Assembly (NCBI GenBank): GCA_964478125.1
Contig: CAYZGR010000068.1
Span: 1 to 16,546 of the forward strand
DNA from: FW021-bin31 sp964478125
Lineage (GTDB): Bacteria; Bacteroidota; Bacteroidia; Chitinophagales; Chitinophagaceae
DNA: 16,546 nt
Direction: 5' to 3'
In this document: in pieces, positions 6,800 through 14,552 of the stretch
Position numbering within the stretch: position 1 is the stretch's first letter
Layout: each line of letters opens with the position of its first letter
Translations under genes and position numbers: made by a program
The notes under the pieces: model-generated
What the model was told of the DNA's origin: nothing
Seen by the model: only the letters and a program-made list of their open reading frames with translations
The model's database searches: none

Positions 6800-8200
6800 A
6801 TGTATTTGAGAAAAATAATAAGTCTGCTCTTGTTTATTGTCTGCTCTCAAACAGCATTTGCAGAGATCAGTCTGCCCGCTATCTTTTCTGATAATATGGT
6901 ACTCCAACAAAGATCCATGGCATCGCTTTGGGGAAAGGCAAGCGCAGACCACAAGGTGACCATTACTACATCTTGGGATAACAAACAATACGTTACCCGT
7001 TCGGATAAGGCAGGAAAATGGAAAGTGGAAGTGCGAACCCCTGTGGCCGGCGGTCCATATAGAATTATTTTTGACGATGGTAGCAAATTTAAATTGAAGA
7101 ACGTGTTGATTGGTGAAGTTTGGGTTTGTTCGGGGCAGTCCAATATGGAGATCTCCATGAAGGGCTATAGTAATCAACCCATATTAAATTCCAACAAGAT
7201 ATTGATGCATGCTCATGATTCTCTTTTGCGTCTGTTTCATGTGCAAAGGAAAGTTTCCAACCGCCCGATGGAGGATTGTGAAGGCGCATGGAAAATATCA
7301 TCACCACAGAATGCGGCTACTTTTAGTGCGGTAGGATTTCAGTTTGCCAGGATGCTGCGGAAGACGCTCAAAGTTCCGGTCGGGATCATTGAGGCCGCCT
7401 GGGGAGGAACCCCGATAAAAGCATGGATGGATGAAAAAAGCTTACAACATTTTCCGGAGTTGAAGATATTGTCCAATGAGAAGCCTGGTTCTCAACATCC
7501 GGCATGTTTATTTAACGGGATGATTAGCCCGATAGCAGGATATGGCATCAAAGGTTTTATTTGGTACCAGGGAGAGTGGGATAGGCGTAAGCCTTCTATG
7601 TACAAAGCTTTAATGATGCATATGGTAAAAGGATGGCGTACTTTATGGAAAAGAGATGATCTGCCTTTTTATTATGTACAAATTGCTCCGTACGGATATA
7701 AAGGTAAGTTCAAAGATTCGGTACCTTACGTTCGGGAAGCCCAGGCCCAAGCCATGGAAACAATTCCCCATGCAGGTATGGTCGTGAGCATGGACGTGGG
7801 CAGCAAGTACACGATTCATCCGCCCGATAAAACCACTATCGCCCGTCGGCTTCAGTATTGGGCCCTGGGAGATGCGTATCATTGGGAAGGCATTTCATAT
7901 AGGAGCCCGACATTTAAGTCTATGCAGGTAAAAGACCATAGTGTAACCGTCACATTTACCCAGACCCCATTGGGATTAACTTCCTATGATCAAAAAATAA
8001 AGGGCTTTGAGGTGGCGGGGAAAGATAAAGAATTTTATCCCGCAGAAGCTGAAATAAAAGGGAAGGGGAAGGTATTGATAAAATGTGATGAAGTCACTCA
8101 TCCCGTGGCTGTTCGTTATTTATTTAAAGCTTTTGCCGTAGGGAATTTATATAATACGGCCGGACTTCCGCTGGCTCCCTTCAGAACGGATTCATGGTAG
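6800..8200 (+). CDS. Exported sialate O-acetylesterase-type carbohydrate esterase (SASA/SGNH)
   Basis: This 466-residue protein begins with a signal peptide, likely cleaved after AFA at residue 21. It belongs to the SASA (DUF303) branch of SGNH hydrolases, which remove O-acetyl groups from sialic acids or other sugars. Key motifs are in order: GEVWVCSGQSNMEISM with catalytic Ser114; VGIIEAAWGGTPIKAWM near 194-210; IWYQGEWD near 254-261; and IHPPDKTTIARRL with the likely catalytic His340. Residues about 24-100 form the N-terminal beta-rich domain usual in these proteins ('LPAIFSDNMVLQQ'). Length and frame are normal. The sulfatase follows after 93 bases on the same strand and is probably cotranscribed. 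Sialic acid as the actual substrate is not shown: many family members in plant-polymer loci act on acetylated xylan or pectin. Confidence 0.88.
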   Translation: MYLRKIISLLLFIVCSQTAFAEISLPAIFSDNMVLQQRSMASLWGKASADHKVTITTSWDNKQYVTRSDKAGKWKVEVRTPVAGGPYRIIFDDGSKFKLKNVLIGEVWVCSGQSNMEISMKGYSNQPILNSNKILMHAHDSLLRLFHVQRKVSNRPMEDCEGAWKISSPQNAATFSAVGFQFARMLRKTLKVPVGIIEAAWGGTPIKAWMDEKSLQHFPELKILSNEKPGSQHPACLFNGMISPIAGYGIKGFIWYQGEWDRRKPSMYKALMMHMVKGWRTLWKRDDLPFYYVQIAPYGYKGKFKDSVPYVREAQAQAMETIPHAGMVVSMDVGSKYTIHPPDKTTIARRLQYWALGDAYHWEGISYRSPTFKSMQVKDHSVTVTFTQTPLGLTSYDQKIKGFEVAGKDKEFYPAEAEIKGKGKVLIKCDEVTHPVAVRYLFKAFAVGNLYNTAGLPLAPFRTDSW

Positions 8201-8293
8201 ATCTGTCAATAGGGCGAGCGGTACGAGGTGTAGATCTTAAAGCGCGGGCTGTTTTTATTAAAATAATTTAGGAACGATAAAAAAGGATAAAAA

Positions 8294-9832
8294 TTGAAGA
8301 AAATATTTTTACTGTTACCGATGCTATTGCCGGCATTATTCCTTACCGGTTGCGGTCAAAAGACAGACCAGGCAAAAATAAGAGAAAAGCCCAATGTGAT
8401 CGTGATCTATGCGGATGATTTGGGTTATGGTGATCTGAGTTGTTACGGGGCGACGCAAATTAACACGCCTCATATCGATAAACTGGCTTCCGAAGGTCTG
8501 CGATTTACCAATGCACATAGCACGGCTTCTACCTGTACGCCTTCACGTTATTCCATATTGACAGGAGCATATGCTTTTCGAAATAACAACGCTCACATTT
8601 TACCGGGTAATGCTTCCCTGCTCATTCCGCTGGATCAGGCCACACTGGGGACCGTTTTTCAGGATGCGGGTTACAAGACGGCCTGTATAGGGAAGTGGCA
8701 TGTGGGATTGGGGCCAAAGGAAGGGCCGGATTGGAATGGAGAGATAAAGCCCGGTCCAAATGAAGTGGGCTTTGATTACTCCTTTATTTTTCCCGCCACG
8801 GCCGATCGTGTCCCAACCGTATATGTGGAAAACCACGAGGTCATTGCCCTGGATCCCGCTGATCCGATAACGGTGAGCTACCGGCATAAGATAGGAAATG
8901 ATCCTACCGGTCGCGAACATCCTGAATTATTGAAAATGAAATCTTCTCACGGACATGACGGAACGATCGTGAATGGAATAGGCCGCATCGGGTGGATGTC
9001 GGGTGGGAATCTGGCCAGATGGACAGATGAGGAACTGGCGGATGATTTTTTGGCACGTGCACAATGGTTTATAGAAAAGAACAAAGAGAATCCTTTCTTT
9101 CTCTATTATGCCGTTAATGAAATCCATGTTCCCCGGATGCCCGATACCCGTTTTAAGGGGAAAAGCAAATTGGGATATAGAGGAGATGTGATCCTTGAGA
9201 TGGATTATCTGGTGGGAAGGATCATGAAGACGTTGGATTATCTTGGATTGACAAAGAATACGATTATCATCTTTACCAGCGATAATGGCCCGGTTTTAGA
9301 CGACGGCTATGTAGATGGTGCAGTGGAGAAGGCTGACGGACATAAACCTGCCGGTCCCTTTCGCGGAGGAAAATACAGCTTGTTCGAAGGAGGTACGCGC
9401 GTGCCGTTTATAGTACGATGGCCCGGAGTGGTAAAGCCCGGAAAATCGGATGCACTGATCAGCCAGGTGGATCTTCTGGCTTCTTTTGCAGAGATGAATG
9501 GCGTGGAATTAAGGCAGAAAGATGCGATGGATAGTAAAGCGCTGAAAAAAACGCTGTTCGGACGCTCTAAAGAAGGCCGGAAAACCTACGTGGAGCAAAA
9601 TAACGGAGCGGTACTGGCCTATATAAAAGAAGGATGGAAGTATATCGAGCCTCATCAAGGCCCTGCGATGTTAAAAAATGTAGACATAGCATCGGGATTC
9701 AGCGAGGATCCACAGTTGTATAACTTGAAGGAGGATAAGGAGGAACAACATAATCTGGCCTTGAAATATCCGGATAAGGTCAAAAAAATGACCGAAGAAC
9801 TGGAGCAGATCAAAAAGAAAAAAAAGAATTAG
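8294..9832 (+). CDS. Lipoprotein S1-family sulfatase (arylsulfatase type)
   Basis: This 512-residue formylglycine-dependent sulfatase hydrolyses sulfate esters, probably on a glycan. The start is a TTG (8294-8296) preceded by AAGGA six bases upstream. An ATG start would lose the signal sequence. Residues 1-20 are a lipoprotein signal ending LTGC (lipidated Cys20). Active-site features are: metal-binding Asp41-Asp42 in YADDLGYGDLS; the sulfatase signature CTPSR at 81-85, whose Cys81 is converted to formylglycine; GKWHVGLG with Lys134 and His136; NEIHVPRMP; and the metal-binding FTSDNGP. The C-terminal subdomain ends in a lysine run. It needs a maturation enzyme (anSME or FGE) that is not in this window. 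It pairs with the upstream esterase. Precise substrate subfamily cannot be set by eye. Confidence 0.92.
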   Translation: MKKIFLLLPMLLPALFLTGCGQKTDQAKIREKPNVIVIYADDLGYGDLSCYGATQINTPHIDKLASEGLRFTNAHSTASTCTPSRYSILTGAYAFRNNNAHILPGNASLLIPLDQATLGTVFQDAGYKTACIGKWHVGLGPKEGPDWNGEIKPGPNEVGFDYSFIFPATADRVPTVYVENHEVIALDPADPITVSYRHKIGNDPTGREHPELLKMKSSHGHDGTIVNGIGRIGWMSGGNLARWTDEELADDFLARAQWFIEKNKENPFFLYYAVNEIHVPRMPDTRFKGKSKLGYRGDVILEMDYLVGRIMKTLDYLGLTKNTIIIFTSDNGPVLDDGYVDGAVEKADGHKPAGPFRGGKYSLFEGGTRVPFIVRWPGVVKPGKSDALISQVDLLASFAEMNGVELRQKDAMDSKALKKTLFGRSKEGRKTYVEQNNGAVLAYIKEGWKYIEPHQGPAMLKNVDIASGFSEDPQLYNLKEDKEEQHNLALKYPDKVKKMTEELEQIKKKKKN

Positions 9833-9885
9833 ATGGAGCATGGCCCATCCCAATTTCTCACCCACTAAATAAATTTTGAATAAAA

Positions 9886-9917
9886 TTTGTGTAGTTAAAT
9901 AGCTTCGTATATATTTG
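9886..9917 (+). promoter_or_regulatory. Bacteroidota promoter for the ArsR-AHSA1-YdeI operon
   Basis: TTTG at 9886-9889 and TATATTTG at 9910-9917 are separated by exactly 20 bases, an exact fit to the Bacteroidota consensus TTTG-N19/20-TAnnTTTG. The -7 box ends 18 bases before the ArsR ATG. This is the clearest promoter in the window. Confidence 0.72.
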
Positions 9918-9930
9918 TAGCCAAATAGCT
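9891..9930 (+). promoter_or_regulatory. Repeated operator-like sequence flanking the -7 box
   Basis: GTAGTTAAATAGCT (9891-9904) and GTAGCCAAATAGCT (9917-9930) are the same 14-mer with two differences, 26 bases apart. The first lies in the promoter spacer, the second covers the expected transcription start. The second copy also contains an inverted repeat TAGC-N6-GCTA. Position and symmetry suit autorepression by the ArsR-type protein encoded just downstream. This is inference from layout. Confidence 0.5.
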
Positions 9931-9935
9931 AAGTG

Positions 9936-10256
9936 ATGAAGTTAAGGCGAGACGCATTTCAAGCAATCGCTGACCCGACAAGGAGGTCAATTCTCTTGCT
10001 GGTTGCAACACAGGCAATGACGGCGGGGGCTATAGCCTCCAATTTTGATACGGCACGGCCCACTGTTTCCAGACATTTACAAATTTTGACAGAATGCGAT
10101 TTGCTGCAACAGGAGCAAAGTGGAAGAGAAATTTATTATTATTTAAACCCGCAAAAGATGAAAGAAATAGCAGATTTCATCGAACCGTTCCGTCAAATAT
10201 GGGATGATAGATTTAATAAATTAGAATACGTAATGAAAAAATTCAAAGACCGATAA
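9936..10256 (+). CDS. ArsR-family winged-helix regulator (non-metal type)
   Basis: ATG at 9936 gives 106 residues; a GTG one codon earlier is possible but less likely. The sequence opens DAFQAIADPTRRSILLLV, the typical ArsR dimer helix. The DNA-recognition region is 'TAGAIASNFDTARPTVSRHLQILTECDLL', followed by the wing 'QQEQSGREIYYYLNP'. The ELCVCDL metal site of arsenic or zinc sensors is absent and there is a single Cys, so metal sensing is unlikely. This branch is regularly found with an AHSA1/SRPBCC gene, as here: the next gene begins two bases after this stop. The promoter carries a duplicated operator-like sequence, so autorepression is probable. The signal is unknown. Confidence 0.9.
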   Translation: MKLRRDAFQAIADPTRRSILLLVATQAMTAGAIASNFDTARPTVSRHLQILTECDLLQQEQSGREIYYYLNPQKMKEIADFIEPFRQIWDDRFNKLEYVMKKFKDR

Positions 10257-10258
10257 AG

Positions 10259-10723
10259 ATGGAACAAAAAACACAAGTTCATGCTGAAACAGGCAAACAG
10301 GAGCTAACGATAACAAGAGAATTTGAATTGCCTGTAGAATGGCTTTTCGAGGCCTACCAGGAGCCAAAACTTTTGGAGCAATGGATGGGGACAAAGGTTT
10401 TGAAGATGGACAATAGGAAACACGGCTCGTATGCGTTTGAAACATCTCACAATGGGAAAGTAGTTTTTAGGGCTAATGGAACGATACACGAATTTATCCC
10501 CAATCAAAAGATCATACGAACTTTTGAAATGGAAAACGCCGGAATGGGAGTTCAGCTTGAGTTTCTGGAGTTTGAGAAATTGACAGGCGACACTAGTAAA
10601 TTGACTATGCAAGTTATATACCGGTCTGTAGAACACAGAGCGATGCAACTAAAAATGCCGTTTGCATATGGTTTGAATAGAGCTCATGATCGTTTACAAA
10701 AAATTTTATCTAACCCAAAATGA
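10259..10723 (+). CDS. SRPBCC / AHSA1-domain protein
   Basis: This 154-residue soluble protein has the Activator-of-Hsp90-ATPase-1-like / START-like fold. Family text includes 'LTITREFELPVEWLFEAYQEPKLLEQWMG' (the usual 'R.f.ap...vf.Awtdpe.l..W.g'), 'GSYAFETSHNGKVVFRANGTIHEFIPNQKIIRTFEME', and the C-terminal helix starting near 'YGLNRAHDRLQKIL'. The fold makes a hydrophobic ligand pocket; bacterial stand-alone members are mostly uncharacterised. The gene begins two bases after the ArsR stop and is clearly translated from the same message. It is likely controlled by that ArsR protein. Cochaperone function should not be assumed. Confidence 0.88.
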   Translation: MEQKTQVHAETGKQELTITREFELPVEWLFEAYQEPKLLEQWMGTKVLKMDNRKHGSYAFETSHNGKVVFRANGTIHEFIPNQKIIRTFEMENAGMGVQLEFLEFEKLTGDTSKLTMQVIYRSVEHRAMQLKMPFAYGLNRAHDRLQKILSNPK

Positions 10724-10733
10724 TCTTGCACAG

Positions 10734-11012
10734 ATGAAAAACATAATTATTGAAGAAGGTGTGGTACATGATGTGCCGGACGATCTAAGAAAGGCTTTGC
10801 TTTCTCTTCCGGAACTCATCGGGAAATGGAATAAGCTGACGCCTCTTGCCCGCAATGAATGGATTTGCTGGACCACTATTGTAAAGCAGGAAAAAACACG
10901 AAAAGCACATATAAAACGATTGTGTGAAGAAATCCTGGAAGGCAAAAAACGACCTTGTTGCTGGCCCGGATGTCCTCATCGACGGCCAAAAGCCCAAAAA
11001 TGGTTTAAGTAA
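10734..11012 (+). CDS. YdeI/OmpD-associated (OmdA) family protein
   Basis: I use the ATG at 10734 (92 residues), ten bases after the AHSA1 stop. The longer frame from 10686 would overlap that gene. The sequence fits the OmdA/YdeI C-terminal family: 'VPDDLRKALLSLPELIGKWNKLTPLARNEWICWTTIVKQEKTRKAHIKRLCEEILEGKKRP', with the usual 'L.p..r.e....i..AK...TR..Ri' pattern. It ends with a CCWPGCPHRRP cysteine cluster (Cys75, Cys76, Cys80), found in small stand-alone members. Family members have been linked to bacteriocin or peptide resistance in enterobacteria; that role is not established here. It is the third gene of the ArsR operon. Confidence 0.8.
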   Translation: MKNIIIEEGVVHDVPDDLRKALLSLPELIGKWNKLTPLARNEWICWTTIVKQEKTRKAHIKRLCEEILEGKKRPCCWPGCPHRRPKAQKWFK

Positions 11013-11148
11013 CCTCATTAAGTGAATCTACTATGTTCTTAGGAAAAGGTCTTCACTCCTATAATATTTATTTTTTTATATGTTGTATCGTTATAAGAAG
11101 ATATTTTTACCGGCAGGCCTTTAGATAAGGAATAATTTATTTAAAAGC

Positions 11149-11187
11149 AGTCGATTTTTTCAAACGGATTGACCTTTCTAATCGACT
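11149..11187 (-). terminator. Possible terminator of the aconitase gene
   Basis: On the - strand AGTCGATT (11187-11180, overlapping the last codons and stop of the aconitase gene) is complementary to AATCGACT (11156-11149), an 8-bp stem with a 23-base loop. It is followed by GCTTTTAAAT. The loop is long and the T-run short, so this is a weak call. The rest of 11013-11148 shows nothing definite. Confidence 0.35.
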
Positions 11188-13163
11188 TTCGTATTTTCGG
11201 GAGCGGTATTGGCGATGCGAAAGTAATTGATCACTCCTCCATGTAATATTACTTTAACCTGTCGCGGGCTAAGATGGTGTTTTAAAGGATAGACCTGGTT
11301 CCGGGTTTGGTTTATTGCTTCGAAGTTACCTCCGTTATTGAAACTTTCCAGTAGGTGATCCAGTATTAAAATATCTTTTTCTGAGATATGTTCGTAGTGG
11401 GCAGGATCTGCAAATTCAAAAGGAATAATACCAAAATTCACCAGATTTTGCCAGCCCAGGCGGGCGTAACTCTTAGCGATCACGGCTACCTGGCCAAGGT
11501 ATCGGGGCGCTATGGCAGCGTGCTCCCTGCTGGAGCCCTGGGCATAATTATCACCTGCCACTACAATGTGACCGCCATATTCTTTTTTGGCTTTTCGGGC
11601 TACATCATAAAAGTCCTCGCGAATAACGGAATAAGCCCACTTGCTGATTTCCGGGATATTGCTTCGGAAAGCCAATACCTTAACTCCTGCCTTCATGATT
11701 TCGTCAGTAGAAATATGATCTTCCAACTTTAGCAGGACAGGCAAAGTATACTGATTTTTTAGAGGATCGAAAGCCGGAAGAGATATGATATTAGGCCCTT
11801 TTTGAAGAGGCGTACCCAACTTTTCCCCGGAAGGCGGCAACAGCATTTCTTTGTTAATAATTTCCCTTTCGGGAAGGGGATATAAAGGATAAGGCATGTC
11901 ATACAATTGTTCCAGTTTCCGGGGATCGGTTATTTTTCCGGTGAGCGCAGCCGCGGCCGCTGTTTCAGGACTGCATAGAAACACCTTATCGTCCAGTGTT
12001 CCCGACCGGCCGGGGAAATTCCGGGGAAAAGTCCTCAGGCTATTTTTCCCCGTGGCCGGCGCCTGTCCCATACCAATACAACCCATGCAGCCGGCCTGAT
12101 GCAATCGCCCGCCCGATTGATATAAAGGAAGCATTGCATCCATCGCAATTAAGTTTTCTACCATTTGCCTGGATGTGGGATTGATATCGAAGGAAACATC
12201 TTCATGCGCTTTTTTCCCTCTCAGAATTTCAGAAACGATCCAAAAATCTCTTAATCCGGGATTTGCAGAAGATCCAATCACCACCTGCGCCACCGGAAGG
12301 CCTTCCACTTCAGTTACCGGGACAACATTTCCGGGACTGCTTGGCAGGGCGATGAGCGGTATACATTCGGAGAGATTTATTTCTTCATACAGATCATATG
12401 CGGCTCCTTCGTCAGCCCGAAGTTCTATCCAGTCTTCTTTCCGGTTTTTTACTTGAAGAAAACGTCTGGTTTCCTGATCAGATGGAAACACGGTAGTAGT
12501 AGCGCCCATTTCTGTTCCCATATTGGCCATGACATGACGATCCATCACGTTGAGTGAAGCCAGCCCGGGTCCGTAATATTCGATCACCATTCCCCGGCAA
12601 CCCTGTACATCATACCGCCGCAGCATTTCCAATATCACGTCTTTTGCACTGACCCAGCCGGGAAGTGTGCCGGTTAACTTTACACCCAATACCTTTGGCA
12701 TTTTAAGGAATAAAGGTTCGCCCATAATGGCAAATGCCACATCCAGGCCGCCTGCTCCCACAGCCAGCATGCCTAAGGCTCCTGCCGCAGGCGTGTGGCT
12801 GTCCGAGCCAACAAGCGATTTTCCGGGAATACCAAAGTATTCCATGTGAACCGGATGACTGACGCCGTTTCCCGGCCTGCTAAACCACAATCCAAAAGAT
12901 TCGGCCGCGGAACGGAGAAAAATGTGGTCATCCGCGTTTCTGAAATCCGCCTGCAACAGATTGTGATCAACATATTGTACGGATAGTTCTGTTTTGGCTT
13001 CTTTTAACCCCATCGCCTCCAACTCCAGCATAACCAGGGTTCCTGTCGCATCTTGCGTAAGTGTTTGATCTATTTTTAAACCGATCTCTTCCCCGGGGAT
13101 CATCTTTCCTGAGAGGAGATGATTCAAGATCAGTTTTTGGGTAACATTGAGTGGCTGTTTCAT
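11178..13163 (-). CDS. Aconitate hydratase, Aquifex-type (aconitase/IPM isomerase superfamily)
   Basis: This 661-residue protein is of the ~650-residue 'Aquifex type' aconitase family (TIGR01342 pattern), acting on citrate/isocitrate or a related tricarboxylate. Catalytic-domain text includes 'IDQTLTQDATGTLVMLELEAMG', 'VQYVDHNLLQADFRNADDH', 'LVGSDSHTPAAGALGMLAVGAGGLDVA', and 'CIGMGQAPATGKNSLRTFPRNFPGRSGT'. The swivel domain (about 470-645) has GDNYAQGSSREHAAIAPRYLG with the active-site GSSREH. Two cluster cysteines are present as Cys359-Met-Gly-Cys362. The third, normally in GSCTNSS, is replaced: the sequence is GSSANPGLRDF with Ser299. Other cysteines are at 189, 267 and 397. The frame is intact and the rest is well conserved. 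It is transcribed divergently from a YaaH/SatP-like membrane protein. Confidence 0.88.
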   Translation of the reverse strand: MKQPLNVTQKLILNHLLSGKMIPGEEIGLKIDQTLTQDATGTLVMLELEAMGLKEAKTELSVQYVDHNLLQADFRNADDHIFLRSAAESFGLWFSRPGNGVSHPVHMEYFGIPGKSLVGSDSHTPAAGALGMLAVGAGGLDVAFAIMGEPLFLKMPKVLGVKLTGTLPGWVSAKDVILEMLRRYDVQGCRGMVIEYYGPGLASLNVMDRHVMANMGTEMGATTTVFPSDQETRRFLQVKNRKEDWIELRADEGAAYDLYEEINLSECIPLIALPSSPGNVVPVTEVEGLPVAQVVIGSSANPGLRDFWIVSEILRGKKAHEDVSFDINPTSRQMVENLIAMDAMLPLYQSGGRLHQAGCMGCIGMGQAPATGKNSLRTFPRNFPGRSGTLDDKVFLCSPETAAAAALTGKITDPRKLEQLYDMPYPLYPLPEREIINKEMLLPPSGEKLGTPLQKGPNIISLPAFDPLKNQYTLPVLLKLEDHISTDEIMKAGVKVLAFRSNIPEISKWAYSVIREDFYDVARKAKKEYGGHIVVAGDNYAQGSSREHAAIAPRYLGQVAVIAKSYARLGWQNLVNFGIIPFEFADPAHYEHISEKDILILDHLLESFNNGGNFEAINQTRNQVYPLKHHLSPRQVKVILHGGVINYFRIANTAPENTKVD

Positions 13164-13236
13164 AATGGGATCAATATATAGAAGTAGAGGGCAAAAATTA
13201 TTCCTAAGGAGTGGATAAACTTATAGCAGAAACTGG

Positions 13237-13271
13237 CAAAATAAGATCCTTATCTACCGGACCTTATTTTG
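13237..13271. repeat. Stem-loop upstream of the aconitase gene
   Basis: CAAAATAAG (13237-13245) pairs perfectly with CTTATTTTG (13263-13271). Allowing one mismatch the stem extends to 13 bp through ATCC/GGAC, leaving a 9-base loop. It lies about 74 bases upstream of the aconitase start. It may be a leader structure, a terminator facing outward, or a protein site. Confidence 0.5.
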
Positions 13272-13291
13272 TCTCCGCCAGATTCCGGAGA
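13272..13291. repeat. Second hairpin directly adjoining the first
   Basis: TCTCCG (13272-13277) pairs with CGGAGA (13286-13291) around an 8-base loop. It begins on the base after the first hairpin ends, giving two abutting hairpins. A further 6-bp inverted repeat, AGGAAG/CTTCCT (13469-13489), occurs closer to the + strand gene. The remaining bases of 13164-13521 show no coding frame or tRNA. Confidence 0.4.
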
Positions 13292-13521
13292 GAATAATCA
13301 AAATTGTATAAAGGAAGCCTGGACTATCTATTGCCTTACAGGGAGGAAACGCTTATTCTATGGTACAAGGGTACGATTAAAAGAAAGGGAAATATTTCCA
13401 TAAAACAAGATTGAAGTTATATCTCATAGGGCCCAATTATTGGCATAATATTTTTATTAAATGGGTAGAGGAAGAGGCTGCTGCTTCCTGTTTTGTTTAC
13501 TTATATTTTAATTTTAGTGTT

Positions 13522-14172
13522 ATGAAAAATGAAAGAGAAACTAAAAGAATACCTCTTCTTTTAGTCGAAAGAACAGTAGGTATTCGTACTGTGGGTTATA
13601 TGTGTATTGCCATTACCTGGTGGTTACTGGGGATGCTGATGGCCGGTTGGTTTTCCGCGCCTGATATACCGGGTATTGCATTTGGATCTCTTTATGCCCT
13701 CGGTAGCATATTGCTTCCTGTTATGGGGATTTTATCCATAGTATACAAGGGAGATGTATTCGATAACGTGATCTTCCTCGGGATGGGCGGTTTACTGTTT
13801 AGCTTTCATGTAGGGCACATTGCCGGTATCTTAGGAGAACCCAACTTTTCGGGCTATTACGGGTGGTTTGCATTGTTATGGGCCATTTATTTTTGCTATT
13901 TATGGATTGCTTCTATAATTCATGTAAGTGCAAGAGGAAAAAGTAACATTATTAGAATGTTGTTTCTGTTATTTTTCTGGGTAGGAGCTTTAATTGCGGC
14001 TATTGGGGGATGGTCTGATAGTCATGGGCTGGCCATGCTGAGCGGTTATCTCTTTTTATTAAGTTCTATAATGGCTTTTATTATATCTGCTATCGCGATC
14101 TTTGTTGGGATAAAGGAGCGTTCTATTGAAGAAAGTTCGCCGCTTACCCCCCCGCCTCCATACGATTTGTGA
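13522..14172 (+). CDS. Six-helix membrane protein resembling GPR1/FUN34/YaaH acetate/succinate carriers
   Basis: I start at the ATG at 13522 (216 residues). The open frame reaches back to a TTG at 13411, but those 37 residues look non-coding. There are six evident membrane helices, about residues 24-43, 51-75, 82-103, 113-135, 143-163 and 170-196, then a short proline-rich cytoplasmic-type tail ending PPPPYDL. Spacing and local text ('KGDVFDNVIFLGMGGLLFSFHV', 'GYYGWFALLWAIYFCYLW', 'GLAMLSGYLFLLSSIMAF') follow the YaaH/SatP pattern of six helices with a G-rich third helix. The signature NPAPLGL before helix 1 is absent, so this is at best a divergent member. Lying divergently beside an aconitase gene would suit uptake of a small carboxylate, but that is inference. 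It could be an unrelated six-helix protein. Confidence 0.55.
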   Translation: MKNERETKRIPLLLVERTVGIRTVGYMCIAITWWLLGMLMAGWFSAPDIPGIAFGSLYALGSILLPVMGILSIVYKGDVFDNVIFLGMGGLLFSFHVGHIAGILGEPNFSGYYGWFALLWAIYFCYLWIASIIHVSARGKSNIIRMLFLLFFWVGALIAAIGGWSDSHGLAMLSGYLFLLSSIMAFIISAIAIFVGIKERSIEESSPLTPPPPYDL

Positions 14173-14552
14173 TTTGATCCATTGTGATATAAGGCAGAGA
14201 TTATGTCAGGCAGGAAGGCTCTGTATTGAAATATACTTAATATAGGTCGTATAGCATGCGAAATTATTGATCATAGTAAAAAGCCAATTATCCACCGTTC
14301 TATATTATGTTTATTTGAAAAGTAATATTATATGCTTTTTAAAGAGGTGCATATGCTAAAAGAAAGGGAATGAAGATCCTGGAGTGATGCCTCGGTACCT
14401 TATTTGAAAAAATGTAGAAAAGTTTCCCCATACAGGCGGCGTTTCACCATAGGCTCTTTCTGACCCGGTGCAAGATGCCACGAATGTTATATATGCCGGC
14501 TTGTATTTTGTTATTGAAAAGAATAGTCATTACATCTTTTATTCATTGAGCC
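14173..14552. other. Intergenic region without a recognisable gene
   Basis: All frames are broken and none gives family-like text. A 6-bp inverted repeat ATATGC/GCATAT (14330-14335 and 14349-14354, 13-base loop) is the only structure noted. The promoter of the downstream two-gene unit should lie near the 3' end, but I find no exact Bacteroidota consensus. Confidence 0.5.

Noticed and set aside
7790..7835. Missing Asp two residues before the catalytic His in the esterase (TIHPPDK)
   Set aside because: As I recall it, this position is not invariant: the human sialate esterase has Ser-Ile-His here, so it is not evidence of inactivation.
13272..13400. Possible tRNA in the intergenic region, because of stacked stems
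   Set aside because: No T-loop or anticodon arm consensus and no cloverleaf can be drawn.
13411..13521. TTG-initiated N-terminal extension of the membrane protein
   Set aside because: The 37 added residues are not signal-like or conserved-looking, and an ATG at 13522 starts just before the first membrane helix with a normal charged N-terminus.
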